Positions 38,553 through 49,112 are shown, counted from the first letter of the stretch. The stretch: 64,000 bases of DNA from MADRE3 sp963718195 (GCA_963718195.1 CAVQYQ010000006.1:434001-498000); one strand, 5' to 3'. Notes: generated by a model not told the origin, from the sequence alone. Made by a program: numbers and translations.

Positions 38553-38723
38553 GGTGGCCCTGAGTAGAGATAAATTATTTTCACAATGTCCAGGTTCCTA
38601 TAATAAAGACGAAATGGAAGATGGCAAGATTCTTCTTTAGATGTGTCTCCTGAAGAAGACAGAGCCTGCCGGCCCCAAACGGGCGGATGATTATTGCCTG
38701 AAACCCTACCATAAATAGAGATT

Positions 38724-40748
38724 ATGGAAAAAAACACCTTGTTTCCCAACTTGTTTCGTCCGCTGGATCTTGGCTTTACGACACTAAAGAATCGAGTCTT
38801 GATGGGTTCGATGCACACCGGCCTTGAAGAGGAAAAGGATGGTTTTGCTCGGATGGCATGTTACTACAGCAAACGCGCTGAAGGCGGTGTCGGACTCATT
38901 GTCACCGGCGGTGTGGCTCCGAATAGAGCAGGGTGGATTGCACCATTTTCGATTCGACTCGCCAAAAGCTCGCAACTGGGTGGTCATCAACTGGTTACCG
39001 ATGGTGTCCACGACAAGGGCGGAAAAATCTGCATGCAGATCCTGCATGCCGGCAGATACGGCTATCACCCGCTGTGCGTAGCTCCGTCCAGAATCAAAGC
39101 ACCCATTAACCGCTTTCGTCCCAGAGAGTTGTCATCCCGGGGGGTCATGACAACCATAGATGATTTTATACGCTGTGCAGATCTGGCCCGTCAGGCGGGA
39201 TATGACGGGGTTGAAATTATGGGGTCGGAAGGGTACCTGATCAACCAGTTTATCGCCAGAAAGACAAATCGCCGTAGCGATGAATGGGGTGGAACATTTG
39301 AGAACCGCATTCGTCTGCCGCTTGAGATTGTTCGTGGCATACGGGAAAAAGCAGGAAGTGACTTCATTATCATCTATCGGCTTTCCATGCTGGACCTGAT
39401 ATCAGACGGAAGTTCATGGGATGAGGTCGTTGAGCTGGCACGCCAGATAGAGGAAAGTGGAGCAACAATTATCAATACCGGGATCGGTTGGCATGAGGCG
39501 AGAATTCCAACCATTGCCACGATGGTCCCCCGTGCCGGTTTCAGCTGGGTTACCAAACGGCTGATGGGTCAAGTATCGATCCCGCTTGTCACCACAAACC
39601 GTATAAACATGCCGGCGGTGGCCGAGGACGTGTTGTCGGAAGGATGTGCAGATATGGTCAGTATGGCCAGACCGTTTCTTGCCGATCCGTTCTGGGTGGC
39701 AAAGGCTTGTGAAGGGCGCGTTGATGAAATAAATACCTGTATCGGCTGCAACCAGGCCTGTCTCGACAACATCTTTTCCCGGAAAACTGCCTCCTGTCTG
39801 GTTAATCCGCGTGCCTGCAGGGAGTCGCTGATGGTGCTGGAACCGGCAGAACCCGTTAAGCGTGTTGCCGTCGTCGGTGCCGGCCCCGCCGGGCTTGCCT
39901 GCGCAACGACTGCGGCTGCCCGTGGCCATGAGGTGACACTGTTTGAAGCCTCAGGTGAGATAGGCGGTCAATTCCGCCTTGCCCGCCTGATTCCCGGAAA
40001 AGAAGAATTCGAGGAAACGCTGCGTTATTACGGCCGCCAGCTTGAACTTCTTGGTGTCCAGGTCAGGATGAACTGTCGTGCCACAAATGCTGAACTGGAA
40101 GGCTACGATGAGGTGGTACTGGCCTCGGGCGTCCGGCCGCGTATCATCGGTATTCCCGGAGCCCGTAACCACAATGTTGCCTACTATGACGAGGTGATCC
40201 TGGGCAAAAAAGAAGTGGGCAGCAGGGTTGCGGTTATCGGTGCAGGAGGAATTGGTTTTGATGTGGCTGTCTTTCTGTTGTCCCATGGATCTTCCCCGGG
40301 TGATGTGGACGCTTTTCTGGCGGAATGGGGGGTGGACCGAACATACAGTCAACCGGGGGGGCTGATAAAAAACAGACCCGTCAGGCCAAAGCGTGAGATT
40401 CACCTGTTGCAGAGAAAGAAAACCAAACCGGGTGCAGGTCTGGGAAAAACGACCGGCTGGATTCACCGGTCGGTGTTGAAAAGAAATGGCGTGAAGTTCT
40501 GGAACGGCGTTGAGTACCTCGGGATTACCGACGAGGGACTCGGAATCAACCATAACGGTGCAACCCAGCTGCTCGCAGTTGACACAATCGTGGTCTGCGC
40601 AGGGCAGGAGTCGGAGCGTGAACTGTTAGATCTGCTGAAGGAGGAGAACAGAGACAGGTATCATGTCATTGGTGGTGCTCTGGAGGCGGGAGAACTCGAT
40701 GCCCAGCGTGCTATTGAGCAGGGGGTATCCGTTGCCGATTCGCTATAA
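38724..40748 (+). CDS. 2,4-dienoyl-CoA reductase-like NADH:flavin oxidoreductase
   Basis: A 674-residue FadH-type protein. The N-terminal Old-Yellow-Enzyme barrel binds FMN (MGSMHTGLEE, ILHAGRYGYHP, FIARKTNRRSDEWGG), a [4Fe-4S] site lies near residues 340-365 (CIGCNQACLD, CLVNPRAC), and the C-terminal part binds FAD and NAD(P)H (VVGAGPAGLACA, VIGAGGIGFDVA). It would reduce 2,4-dienoyl-CoA formed from unsaturated fatty acids. The context of beta-oxidation genes supports this; enoate reductase or trimethylamine dehydrogenase-like activity is the alternative. Confidence 0.9.
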   Translation: MEKNTLFPNLFRPLDLGFTTLKNRVLMGSMHTGLEEEKDGFARMACYYSKRAEGGVGLIVTGGVAPNRAGWIAPFSIRLAKSSQLGGHQLVTDGVHDKGGKICMQILHAGRYGYHPLCVAPSRIKAPINRFRPRELSSRGVMTTIDDFIRCADLARQAGYDGVEIMGSEGYLINQFIARKTNRRSDEWGGTFENRIRLPLEIVRGIREKAGSDFIIIYRLSMLDLISDGSSWDEVVELARQIEESGATIINTGIGWHEARIPTIATMVPRAGFSWVTKRLMGQVSIPLVTTNRINMPAVAEDVLSEGCADMVSMARPFLADPFWVAKACEGRVDEINTCIGCNQACLDNIFSRKTASCLVNPRACRESLMVLEPAEPVKRVAVVGAGPAGLACATTAAARGHEVTLFEASGEIGGQFRLARLIPGKEEFEETLRYYGRQLELLGVQVRMNCRATNAELEGYDEVVLASGVRPRIIGIPGARNHNVAYYDEVILGKKEVGSRVAVIGAGGIGFDVAVFLLSHGSSPGDVDAFLAEWGVDRTYSQPGGLIKNRPVRPKREIHLLQRKKTKPGAGLGKTTGWIHRSVLKRNGVKFWNGVEYLGITDEGLGINHNGATQLLAVDTIVVCAGQESERELLDLLKEENRDRYHVIGGALEAGELDAQRAIEQGVSVADSL

Positions 40749-40985
40749 ACTGTTCATCTAATATATTTATCATAAGCACAAAAATTAATGTTTCTCCTGT
40801 GGTCTGGTTGTTACACCAAAAGAATCACGCAAAATGAAACCGTTGGCATGGTTGGGCGTCTGGTCAGTCCAGTAGCCATCGGGTAAGTCAAAGATTTCTT
40901 TTTTAAAAAATTCATTTATTAGGTAGAGTAGGCAGGATTGTGAAGAGAGGGCAGGCTGTGGTTAATCTTAGTCTCGGGAACCCGG

Positions 40986-42944
40986 ATGAGTAAGTGCAAG
41001 GTAACATTTCTTCCTCACAACAGAACCGTTGAGGTTTCTGAGGGAGACAGCCTTATCCGGACAGCGCTGCAGGCCGGGGTTCACATCAACGCTTCCTGCG
41101 GTGGAGAAGGTGTTTGCGGTAAGTGCCGGATCCTGGTTGAAAGTGGCAGCATTAAAGATGGCCTGTCAGAACGACTGAGCGACGAGGATAAGGAAAAAAA
41201 ATACCGACTTGCCTGTCTGTCTCACATTCACGAAGATGTTACTATTCGTATTCCTGCAGAATCATCCATTGACCGGAGTGTCTTCGATAAACATGTCACC
41301 CCCCGTCGCACGGCATCGATCAAGCAGATGGATTTTGAAAGCCTCAAGGAGCAGGGGCTTTTTATCCCTCCCGTGGAGAAGATCTATCTCGAATTGATTC
41401 CCCCAGATGCCCAGAACCATATGCCTGATGTGACCAGGCTGATCGAACATCTCAAACTCAAAGCGGATGAACATAAGCTGGAGTTGACACTGCCGGTGAT
41501 CAGGAGTTTGCCGGCCGTTCTCAGGGAAGAAAACTTCAAGGTAACCGTGACGCTTGTCCGTCCGGTCCGAACTGATGGGAAGACTCAGATCATCAACGTC
41601 CAGCCGGGTGATACAAGCGATGAAAATTATGCAATTGCCCTCGATATTGGAACCACGACAATTTATGGCCAGCTGATAGATCTTGGATCCGGTGAAAGTC
41701 TCGGGGAGGCCGGGGATTTCAACGGCCAGATAAGTTATGGCGAAGATGTTATCAGCAGGATTATTTATGCTGAAAAGCCTGGCGGTCTTGAAAAACTGCA
41801 GGAAATCGTTGTTGGCACCATTAACAAGGTTCTCGGCAAGATCATTTCCGGTGCAGAGGTTGCACGGGAGAATATCTCGACCATAACCATGTCGGGCAAC
41901 ACCACGATGACCCAGCTGCTGCTCGCCATCGATCCGCGTCATCTCCGCAGGTCGCCGTATGTCCCGGCATCGACCCTCTATCCCCCTTTCAGGGCGGCAA
42001 CCATTGGCCTTGATCTCGATGATCACGTAATAGCACTGCTGTATCCAGCCATCTCCAGCTATGTCGGCGGGGATATTGTGGCCGGAATAATGGGCACAGG
42101 CATGTATCGGGAAGAGGAACTGACCCTCTTTCTCGACATCGGAACAAACGCCGAGATCGTCGTCGGTAACAAAGACTGGCTCGCCTGTACGGCCTGCTCG
42201 GCAGGACCAGCTTTCGAGGGGGGCGGCATCGAATTTGGCATGAGGGCGGCAAAAGGTGCTATCGAGGATTTCTCAATGGATCCGGTCACCCATGAGCCGA
42301 TGTTGCTGACCATTGGTGACGTCAGGCCAAAAGGTATCTGCGGTTCAGGTCTCATTACCATGACGGCGGTAATGTTTGAGATGGGGGTCATCAATAGTCG
42401 GGGCAAATTTAACCGGGAGCTGGGGACGGAGCGGATAAGAGAAAAGAACGGGATATGGGAATACGTGCTTGCCTGGCAGAAAGACAGCCAGATCGATCGC
42501 GACCTTGTCATCACCGAAACGGATATCGATAACCTGATACGGGCCAAAGGTGCGGTATACAGTGGTTGTATGACCCTTCTCGAGGAGGTAGGGTTGAGTA
42601 TGGATCTGATCGAGCGGATCATTCTGGCCGGCGGTTTCGGCAGTTATATTGACCTTGAAAAAGCGATGACCATCGGGCTATTACCGGAGATAGATCCTGA
42701 GCGGGTAATATTTATCGGCAACGGTTCATTGATGGGAGCTCGGATGAGTTCACTGACCAACAGGATCAGAAAGGATGTTTTCGAGGTGACCAGAAAAATG
42801 ACCAATTTTGAACTATCGGAAACTCCGTCATATATGGATTATTATGTTGCGGCGATGTTTCTTCCTCATACTGAAATAGAAAAGTTTCCCAAGGTCAGGG
42901 AGAGAATTGAGGGGTGGAAATCCGTCTCTGCAGCAAAGAAATAA
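40986..42944 (+). CDS. acsV: reductive activator of CoFeSP (RACo), ASKHA family
   Basis: A 652-residue RACo-type protein that uses ATP to re-reduce Co(II) corrinoid of the corrinoid iron-sulfur protein to Co(I). The N-terminal domain holds a [2Fe-2S] cluster (CGGEGVCGKC plus a Cys in LACLSHI), and the ASKHA ATPase domain carries ALDIGTTTIYGQL and DIGTNAEIVVGN as phosphate-binding loops, with LAGGFGSYIDLEKA near the end. It precedes the acs genes on the same strand, separated by a 225-base gap, as in acetogen acs clusters. Confidence 0.93.
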   Translation: MSKCKVTFLPHNRTVEVSEGDSLIRTALQAGVHINASCGGEGVCGKCRILVESGSIKDGLSERLSDEDKEKKYRLACLSHIHEDVTIRIPAESSIDRSVFDKHVTPRRTASIKQMDFESLKEQGLFIPPVEKIYLELIPPDAQNHMPDVTRLIEHLKLKADEHKLELTLPVIRSLPAVLREENFKVTVTLVRPVRTDGKTQIINVQPGDTSDENYAIALDIGTTTIYGQLIDLGSGESLGEAGDFNGQISYGEDVISRIIYAEKPGGLEKLQEIVVGTINKVLGKIISGAEVARENISTITMSGNTTMTQLLLAIDPRHLRRSPYVPASTLYPPFRAATIGLDLDDHVIALLYPAISSYVGGDIVAGIMGTGMYREEELTLFLDIGTNAEIVVGNKDWLACTACSAGPAFEGGGIEFGMRAAKGAIEDFSMDPVTHEPMLLTIGDVRPKGICGSGLITMTAVMFEMGVINSRGKFNRELGTERIREKNGIWEYVLAWQKDSQIDRDLVITETDIDNLIRAKGAVYSGCMTLLEEVGLSMDLIERIILAGGFGSYIDLEKAMTIGLLPEIDPERVIFIGNGSLMGARMSSLTNRIRKDVFEVTRKMTNFELSETPSYMDYYVAAMFLPHTEIEKFPKVRERIEGWKSVSAAKK

Positions 42945-43169
42945 ATGATTTGGTTTGAAATCTGAACCACGATACGTTAATAAGATTGGGTGTATCTGCA
43001 GTTAAACAGGGAATACCCAAATTTATATTTTTTTGTACCTCTGCTTTTTGGTTTGTCTGGAAGATGGGAGGGCGGTGTTGTGCGTTTTGGACGGTAGGCT
43101 TTTCAGTACCGCTCAAAACACAGCGTTGAGCCCTTCGGAGATTAAATTTTCAATTGCAAGGAGGCGAAA

Positions 43170-44159
43170 GTGGGATTTGAAATAAACAAGGAATCCTATA
43201 CCGGCGGCATCAAAGAAATTTCCATTGGTAAGGGAGATTCTGCCATTACCATTGGTGGCGAGACATGTTACCCATTCTATACGTTTGAAGGTGACATGCC
43301 CAACAAGCCCATCATTGCAATGGAAATTTGGGACATGGAGCCGGAAGACTGGGCCGAGGCAGCCCTGGCACCTTTTAAAGATGTCGTTTCCGACCCTGCT
43401 GCATGGGCCAAGAAATGCGTTGACGACTATGGTGCTGATGCTGTGGTGGTTCAGCTCAAGAGCATCGACCCCAACGACAAGGATGCCAGTCCTGAGTCGG
43501 CGGCGCAAACAGTAAAAAAAGTATCAGATGCCATTGATGTTCCACTTATCGTCTGGGGATGTGCATCTCCTCAAAAAGATGAAGAGGTCTTCAAGGCAAT
43601 CTGCGAGGCATGCCAGAATGAGAATATTCTCATGGGGCCGGTTGAGGAGAAAAACTTTAAAGGTATAGCCGCGGCAGCAATGGGCTATGGCCACTCTCTT
43701 ATCTCTTCATCTCCAATCGATGTAAACCTCGCCAAACAGATCAATATCCTTTTGGAAAATTTCGGGATGCCGATGGAGCGGGTAATCGTAGACCCGACAA
43801 CCGGTGGTCTCGGGTATGGTATGGAATATTCCTATTCGGTTATGGAGCGTCTTTCCATGGCTGCAATGACACAAGGGGATGATAAACTCCAGTACCCGAT
43901 TATCAATAATCTTGGTAATGAAGTATGGAAATGCAAGGAAGCAAAACAGAGTGTCGAAGAGGCTCCAATATTGGGAGATCCTGAAAAGCGCGGGATTTTG
44001 ATGGAAGCTGTCGGGGCTGTTAGCTATCTGCTCAGCGGCTCCAACGTTCTGATCATGCGTCATCCGGAGGCCATTCGACTGACCAAGGATTTCATCGCAG
44101 CACTCGGTGATGGTGGCTCGGTAAATGGACACGTCACCAATCAGCAAAACCCTTGCTGA
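43170..44159 (+). CDS. acsD: corrinoid iron-sulfur protein small subunit (CODH/ACS delta)
   Basis: Small subunit of CoFeSP, the methyl carrier between methyl-THF methyltransferase AcsE and acetyl-CoA synthase AcsB. TIM-barrel sequence is conserved: YPFYTFEGDMPNKP, MGPVEEKNFKGIAAAAMGYGH, SSPIDVNLAKQINILL, DPTTGGLGYGMEYSYSV. It begins after AAGGAGG, with GTG at 43170. After LGDGGSVN the frame runs only twelve codons more to TGA, whereas the next frame gives a natural-looking continuation (see 44125-44733). One extra A in 44123-44125 would explain it. Confidence 0.93.
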   Translation: MGFEINKESYTGGIKEISIGKGDSAITIGGETCYPFYTFEGDMPNKPIIAMEIWDMEPEDWAEAALAPFKDVVSDPAAWAKKCVDDYGADAVVVQLKSIDPNDKDASPESAAQTVKKVSDAIDVPLIVWGCASPQKDEEVFKAICEACQNENILMGPVEEKNFKGIAAAAMGYGHSLISSSPIDVNLAKQINILLENFGMPMERVIVDPTTGGLGYGMEYSYSVMERLSMAAMTQGDDKLQYPIINNLGNEVWKCKEAKQSVEEAPILGDPEKRGILMEAVGAVSYLLSGSNVLIMRHPEAIRLTKDFIAALGDGGSVNGHVTNQQNPC

Positions 44160-44733
44160 TGTCTCCATTGATTTTGCATCACTCGCTCCGGAACTTGACC
44201 TCACAATTGCTGAAGAGGAAAAGAAAGCTGCCCCTGCTAAAAAGGCAGCTCCTGCGGCCAAGAAAGAAGCTCCGGCAAAAGCAGCACCAGCTGAGAAGCC
44301 GAAAGCGGAAGCAAAACCTGCCGCTCAAAAGGAAGAACCGGCAGCTGCTCCGGTAGATCCTGAAGTTGCCGCCAAAGAGAAGGCTGAAGCAGAGGCCAAG
44401 GCAAAAGCGGACGCTGAGGTCAAGGCAAAAGCGGACGCGGAAGCCAAAGCAGCGGCAGCAGCAAAGGCCAAGGAAGAAGCCGAGGCAAAAGCCAAAGCAG
44501 ACGCAGAGGCCAAGGCTGCAGCGGAGAAACAGGCTGTGGCAGACGCCAAAGCTGCTCGGGATGCAGAGGAGAAGGAACTGCAGGCAAAACGAGCCAAAGA
44601 GCGCGCCCTGTTAGCAGCAAGCAGGCCAGTAAAGCAAGATGATGAAGAAGAAACGATTACGGCTGCTGCTGTCCAGAAGACAGAACAGGAAAAAATACTG
44701 GAAATGCTGAACAGATTCCATAAGCGTGGATAA
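44125..44733 (+). CDS. Ala/Lys/Glu-rich tail, probable C-terminal extension of AcsD
   Basis: A 202-residue frame that overlaps the acsD stop by 35 bases. It opens with SKTLADVSIDFASLAPELDL, which reads like the end of a folded domain. About 130 residues of very low complexity follow, made of Ala, Lys, Glu and Pro (repeats of AKADAEAKA type, a probable long helix), and it ends in a short ordered segment (TEQEKILEMLNRFHK). No separate ribosome binding site is seen before ATG 44125. I read it as the C-terminus of AcsD after a +1 frameshift; a translationally coupled separate gene is the alternative. Confidence 0.6.
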   Translation: MDTSPISKTLADVSIDFASLAPELDLTIAEEEKKAAPAKKAAPAAKKEAPAKAAPAEKPKAEAKPAAQKEEPAAAPVDPEVAAKEKAEAEAKAKADAEVKAKADAEAKAAAAAKAKEEAEAKAKADAEAKAAAEKQAVADAKAARDAEEKELQAKRAKERALLAASRPVKQDDEEETITAAAVQKTEQEKILEMLNRFHKRG

Positions 44734-44798
44734 CCTGGTCAGTCTCGTTTTCAATATATCGGCAGATATTTTAGAAACTATTGATGGAGGAACATCAG

Positions 44799-46820
44799 AT
44801 GGCAGAACAAAAACCCGTTAAAAGTCCGAAACTTGCGGACCCGAGAGAGGCTTCAATTGAAGCATCAACCCAGGAAATGATTGCCAGAGCTCAGAAACTG
44901 CAGATCGAGACCGTTTTTGACAGGGCGATGACGATGAAGCCCTGTGCTATAGGTCTGCAGGGAATTTGTTGTAAAAACTGTGCAATGGGCCCATGTCGCC
45001 TGCCGCTTCCCAAAGGCGGAATAGAAGGCGAGGATACCCGTAAAGGGCTGTGTGGCGCGACGGCAAACACCATTTGTGCCAGAAACTTTGCACGTATGAT
45101 CGCCGCTGGGGCCGCAGCGCATTCCGATCATGGCCGTGGTGTGGCGGAGACATTTCTCGCTGTTGCTCGGAAAGAAACAGACGATTATACCATCAAGGAT
45201 CCCGCAAAACTGATCCAGATCGCACCCTATTTTGATGTAGCCACCACGGTGGAAGTTGACGGTGTTACCCAGGATCGTGATCTCGATGAGATCGCCTTAG
45301 GTGTTGCTGAAGCTGCCATAGCAGAATTTGGTAAAACTGGATCAACACTTTCATATTTAAAAAGAGCCCCACAAGCGCTCCAGGATAAATGGGAGAAGCA
45401 AGGTGTTAAGCCTCGTGCCATTGATCGAGAAGTCGTTGAGATCATGCATCGAACCCACATGGGTGTTGACCAGGATTACAAAAATCTGATGAAGCAGGGA
45501 GCGCGATGTTCATTGGCTGATGGCTGGGGTGGTGCAATGATCGGTACTGATCTCCAGGACGTCATGTTCGGCAGCCCAACCCCATTGCAGGCCGAGGCAA
45601 ATCTTGGCGTTATGAAAGAAGATCATGTCAATGTTATCGTTCATGGTCATGAGCCACTGCTCTCTGAAATGATCGTTGCTGCGACTCAATCGCAAGAAAT
45701 GCTCAGCTATGCCAAGGAGAAAGGAGCAAAAGGTATTCAGCTCAGTGGTATCTGCTGTACGGCCAATGAAATCCTACAACGTCACGGCATTCCACCGGCT
45801 GGTACGTTTCTCCAGCAGGAACTGGCAATTATTACCGGTGCCTGTGATGCAATGGTTGTAGATGTTCAATGTATTTTCCAGAACCTTGCTAATGTGGCCA
45901 AATGTTTCCACACAAAACTGATCACCACCCATCCGATTGCCAAGATGGAGCAGGAAAATGTTATTCACATAGAGTTTGACGAGCATCATGCAATGGAAGA
46001 TGCAATTCGTATCGTGAAAATGGCTATCGAGAACTATGAGAATCGTGGTGCAGATGTCATGATTCCTCAGCACAAGACCACACAGATTGCAGGTTTTGGT
46101 GTTGAGTCCATCAAGTACCATCTCGGAGGCTCATTCCGAGGCAGCTATTATACGCTCAATGATAACATCATCAACGGCCGAATTCGCGGTATCGCTGGCG
46201 TGGTCGGCTGTAATAATGCCAGGACCAAGCACAATGAAGAGCATATCGTTTTGATCAAAGAGCTGATCAAAAACGATGTCATCGTTCTGACGACAGGCTG
46301 CAGCGCGATTGCCGCCGGTATTCATGGTTTATTGACGCCTGGTGCTGCAGCAGTTCATTGTGGACCTGGTCTTGCGGAGGTATGTGAGACGGTCGGTATC
46401 CCACCGGTTCTGCATCTTGGTTCCTGTGTTGATAACAGTCGTATCCTGCTGGCCGCAACTGAGGTTGTAAAAGCGGGTGGACTTGGTGACGATATCTGTG
46501 ATCTGCCGGCAGCAGGATCTGCTCCCGAGTGGATGAGTGAAAAAGCGATCGCCATCGGTCAGTACTTTGTAACTTCCGGTGTTTATACGGTATTTGGATA
46601 TCATATGCCGCTTGAAGGCGCTCCGGAGTTCAAGGATTACCTCTACAATGAGATGGAAAACATTTACGGTGGGAAATGGGATTGTGAGCCGGATCCAATC
46701 AAGCATGCTCACAAGATGATCGCCCATATTGACAAAAAACGTAAAGAGCTCGGTATCGACAAAGCTCGCGAGCGTGTCTTGATGGATATGGCTGACAGAC
46801 AGGCCCTTGGAATGGAGTAA
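44799..46820 (+). CDS. acsA: anaerobic carbon monoxide dehydrogenase catalytic subunit
   Basis: Nickel-iron CO dehydrogenase (CooS/AcsA, beta subunit), 673 residues, which interconverts CO2 and CO and feeds CO to AcsB. N-terminal cysteines for clusters D and B are C49, C57, C58, C61 and C66 (GICCKNCAMGPC) with C85 following. The C-cluster region is seen in GICCTANEI, VVGCNNART, TTGCSAIAAG and LGSCVDNSRI. ATG 44799 has GGAGG eight bases upstream; a TTG/ATG frame six codons longer includes that site and is less likely. It lies between acsD and acsB. Confidence 0.96.
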   Translation: MAEQKPVKSPKLADPREASIEASTQEMIARAQKLQIETVFDRAMTMKPCAIGLQGICCKNCAMGPCRLPLPKGGIEGEDTRKGLCGATANTICARNFARMIAAGAAAHSDHGRGVAETFLAVARKETDDYTIKDPAKLIQIAPYFDVATTVEVDGVTQDRDLDEIALGVAEAAIAEFGKTGSTLSYLKRAPQALQDKWEKQGVKPRAIDREVVEIMHRTHMGVDQDYKNLMKQGARCSLADGWGGAMIGTDLQDVMFGSPTPLQAEANLGVMKEDHVNVIVHGHEPLLSEMIVAATQSQEMLSYAKEKGAKGIQLSGICCTANEILQRHGIPPAGTFLQQELAIITGACDAMVVDVQCIFQNLANVAKCFHTKLITTHPIAKMEQENVIHIEFDEHHAMEDAIRIVKMAIENYENRGADVMIPQHKTTQIAGFGVESIKYHLGGSFRGSYYTLNDNIINGRIRGIAGVVGCNNARTKHNEEHIVLIKELIKNDVIVLTTGCSAIAAGIHGLLTPGAAAVHCGPGLAEVCETVGIPPVLHLGSCVDNSRILLAATEVVKAGGLGDDICDLPAAGSAPEWMSEKAIAIGQYFVTSGVYTVFGYHMPLEGAPEFKDYLYNEMENIYGGKWDCEPDPIKHAHKMIAHIDKKRKELGIDKARERVLMDMADRQALGME

Positions 46821-46880
46821 TCATCCGACCAGACTTTAAACGATGTTATATAACAATCATCCTCAAAGAAGGAGGAAAGC

Positions 46881-49096
46881 ATGTCACGATTAGTAGCATT
46901 TGCAGCGATACAGGGCGGATATAAGGTTGTCTCTGAAGTAGAGGGCGAACTCGAGAAAGCGCTCCAGACCTATGATGCTTCCACCGCGGTTGGTTTTGGA
47001 AATACAGCATATTATTTACCGGTAATCTATTCTCTTACCGGCATGAAAGTGGAGACATTGGAAGATCTCAAAAAGCCGCTGGAATTTGCCCGCGGATTAC
47101 TTCCACCGCATGTGAAGGGATCTAACCATCTTCCCTATCTCGGGCCTCTGCTTGATGCAGGTATGGCTGGCCTGTTTGCCTATGAGATTAAGGAAGCGAT
47201 TCGAATCCTCAATGAACCCGATTTCTATACCTTCACTGAAGATCCGGATATTGATGCCGGTAAAATCTGGGTTGGTCCTGCTGATGATACCATCCTCAGG
47301 AAGCGTGGTGTTGAGTTTGTTGACGGCTCTGCGCCGGGATTTGCCGCAATTGTTGGAGCGGCGCCAGATGCTGAGACGGCGAAGATGATTATAGAGGATT
47401 ACCAGAAGAAGAGTCTCTATATTTTCTGTGCAGCTAACCATAATAGAAAGACGGCAATCGAGCAGTGTCTGGAAGCTGGTATGCAGGTCGGCTGGAATAC
47501 CCGCATTGTACCATTTGGCCCGGATATCTCTTCTGCTATATTCGCGCTCGGTTTTGCCAACAGGGCTGCGATGGCATTCGGTGGTGTTGAGCCGGGTGAT
47601 TATAACAGGATGTTGATGTACAACAAGAATCGTATCTTCGCGTTTGTCAACGCGCTCGGTGATGTTGGAACCGAGTGGGCTGTTGCTGCAGCAGGTGCGG
47701 TAAACTGGGGCTTCCCGACACTTGCCGATACCGATATCCCGGAAATTCTGCCAACCGGTATCTGTACATACGAACATGTTGTCGCCAATGTACCTCACGA
47801 TGAGATCTGCCAGAAGTCAGTTGAGGTCAGGGGACTCAAGATCAATGTAACCGAGATCGATATTCCCTGTGCGTTCGGACCTGCATTTGAAGGTGAGCGC
47901 GTCAGAGGAGCAGACCTTCACTGTCAGATGGGGGGCGGTAAAACCCAGTGTACCGAGCTTGTCAAGATGGCGGAGATGAGCGAAATCGAAGATGGAAAAG
48001 TTGAAGTCATCGGACCAGATCTCGGTGATCTCAAAGAAGGTGATACCTTGCCGCTTGGTATCTACGTGCAGATCGCCGGTCGTGAATTCCAGACTGATTT
48101 CGAGCCGATCATGGAACGCCAGATCCATCACCTGATTAACTATATCCAGGGCATCATGCATATCGGACAGCGTGATATAGCCTGGGTTCGGGTTGGAAAG
48201 GCAGGTGTTGAGAAAGGCTTTACCCTGAAGGATATCGGCGTCGTGCTTCATGCCAAGTTCCATCAGGACTTCCAGAAAATTGTCGATAAAGTTCAGGTGA
48301 CGCTCTATTCCAACAAGGAAGATGTGGACAAACTGACAACCCGTGCGCGTGCCGAATACAAGATGCGTGATGAGCGTGTCGACACCATGACGGATGAGGA
48401 CGTTGAAACCTTCTATTCCTGTACGCTGTGTCAATCATTTGCACCAAGTCATGTCTGCAGTGTCAGCCCGGAACGGACCGGACTCTGCGGTGCATACAAC
48501 TGGATGGACTGCAAGGCGTCCTTCGAGATTAACCCAACCGGCCCGAACCAGCCGATTAATAAAGGCAAGGTACTGGATCCGGTACTTGGTCGTTTTGAAG
48601 GTGTTGACGAGTTCATTAAGTCAGCTTCTAAAGGTGCCATAGAAAGCTATAACTTCTATTCAATGGTAAATGCCCCGATGACAACCTGCGGTTGTTGTGA
48701 GTGTATTGCCGCCATGTTGCCGGCGTGCAACGGTATTATGACCGTTGGCCGTGATTACGCCGGTGATACGCCGTGTGGTATGAAGTTCACCACCCTCGCT
48801 GGCGTCATGGGTGGTGGAGCATCTTCTCCAGGATTTCGTTGGTCATTCGAAGTTCAATATCACCCAGAAAAAGTTTATCCTTGGTGATGGCGGATTGCTT
48901 ACGACTCGTCTGGATGCCGAAAATTCTCAAGGATGAGATTTACGATAGACTCAATGCCAGAGGGAAGGAAATGGGGATTGATAATTTCGCAGACATGATT
49001 GCCGATGAAACAATCGGTATCACTGAAGACGAAATTCTCCCATTCCTCCAGGAAAAAGGACATCCGGCACTTGAAATGGAGTCTTTGATAGCCTAG
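46881..49096 (+). CDS. acsB: acetyl-CoA synthase catalytic subunit (two +1 frameshifts near the 3' end)
   Basis: Alpha subunit of CODH/ACS; joins methyl, CO and CoA to acetyl-CoA at the A-cluster. The [4Fe-4S] cysteines are in SCTLCQSFAPSHVC and GLCGAYNWMDC, and the nickel-binding CGC is in TTCGCCECIAA. The first frame ends at 48887 with an unrelated tail. The family C-terminus returns after skipping C 48837 (VGHSKFNITQKKFILGDGG) and then A 48901 (RLVWMPKILKDEIYDRLNAR through FLQEKGHPALEMESLIA). Joined length is about 737 residues, the normal size. AGGAGG precedes the ATG. Confidence 0.95.
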
Positions 49097-49112
49097 ATGA
49101 ATTCGGGCTCAG

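Noticed and set aside
44157..44159. Frame switch at the UGA that ends acsD
   Set aside because: Switching there gives NQQNPC-DVSIDF, but the sequence from ATG 44125 (SKTLADVSIDF) reads more naturally, so the extra base is better placed at 44123-44125.
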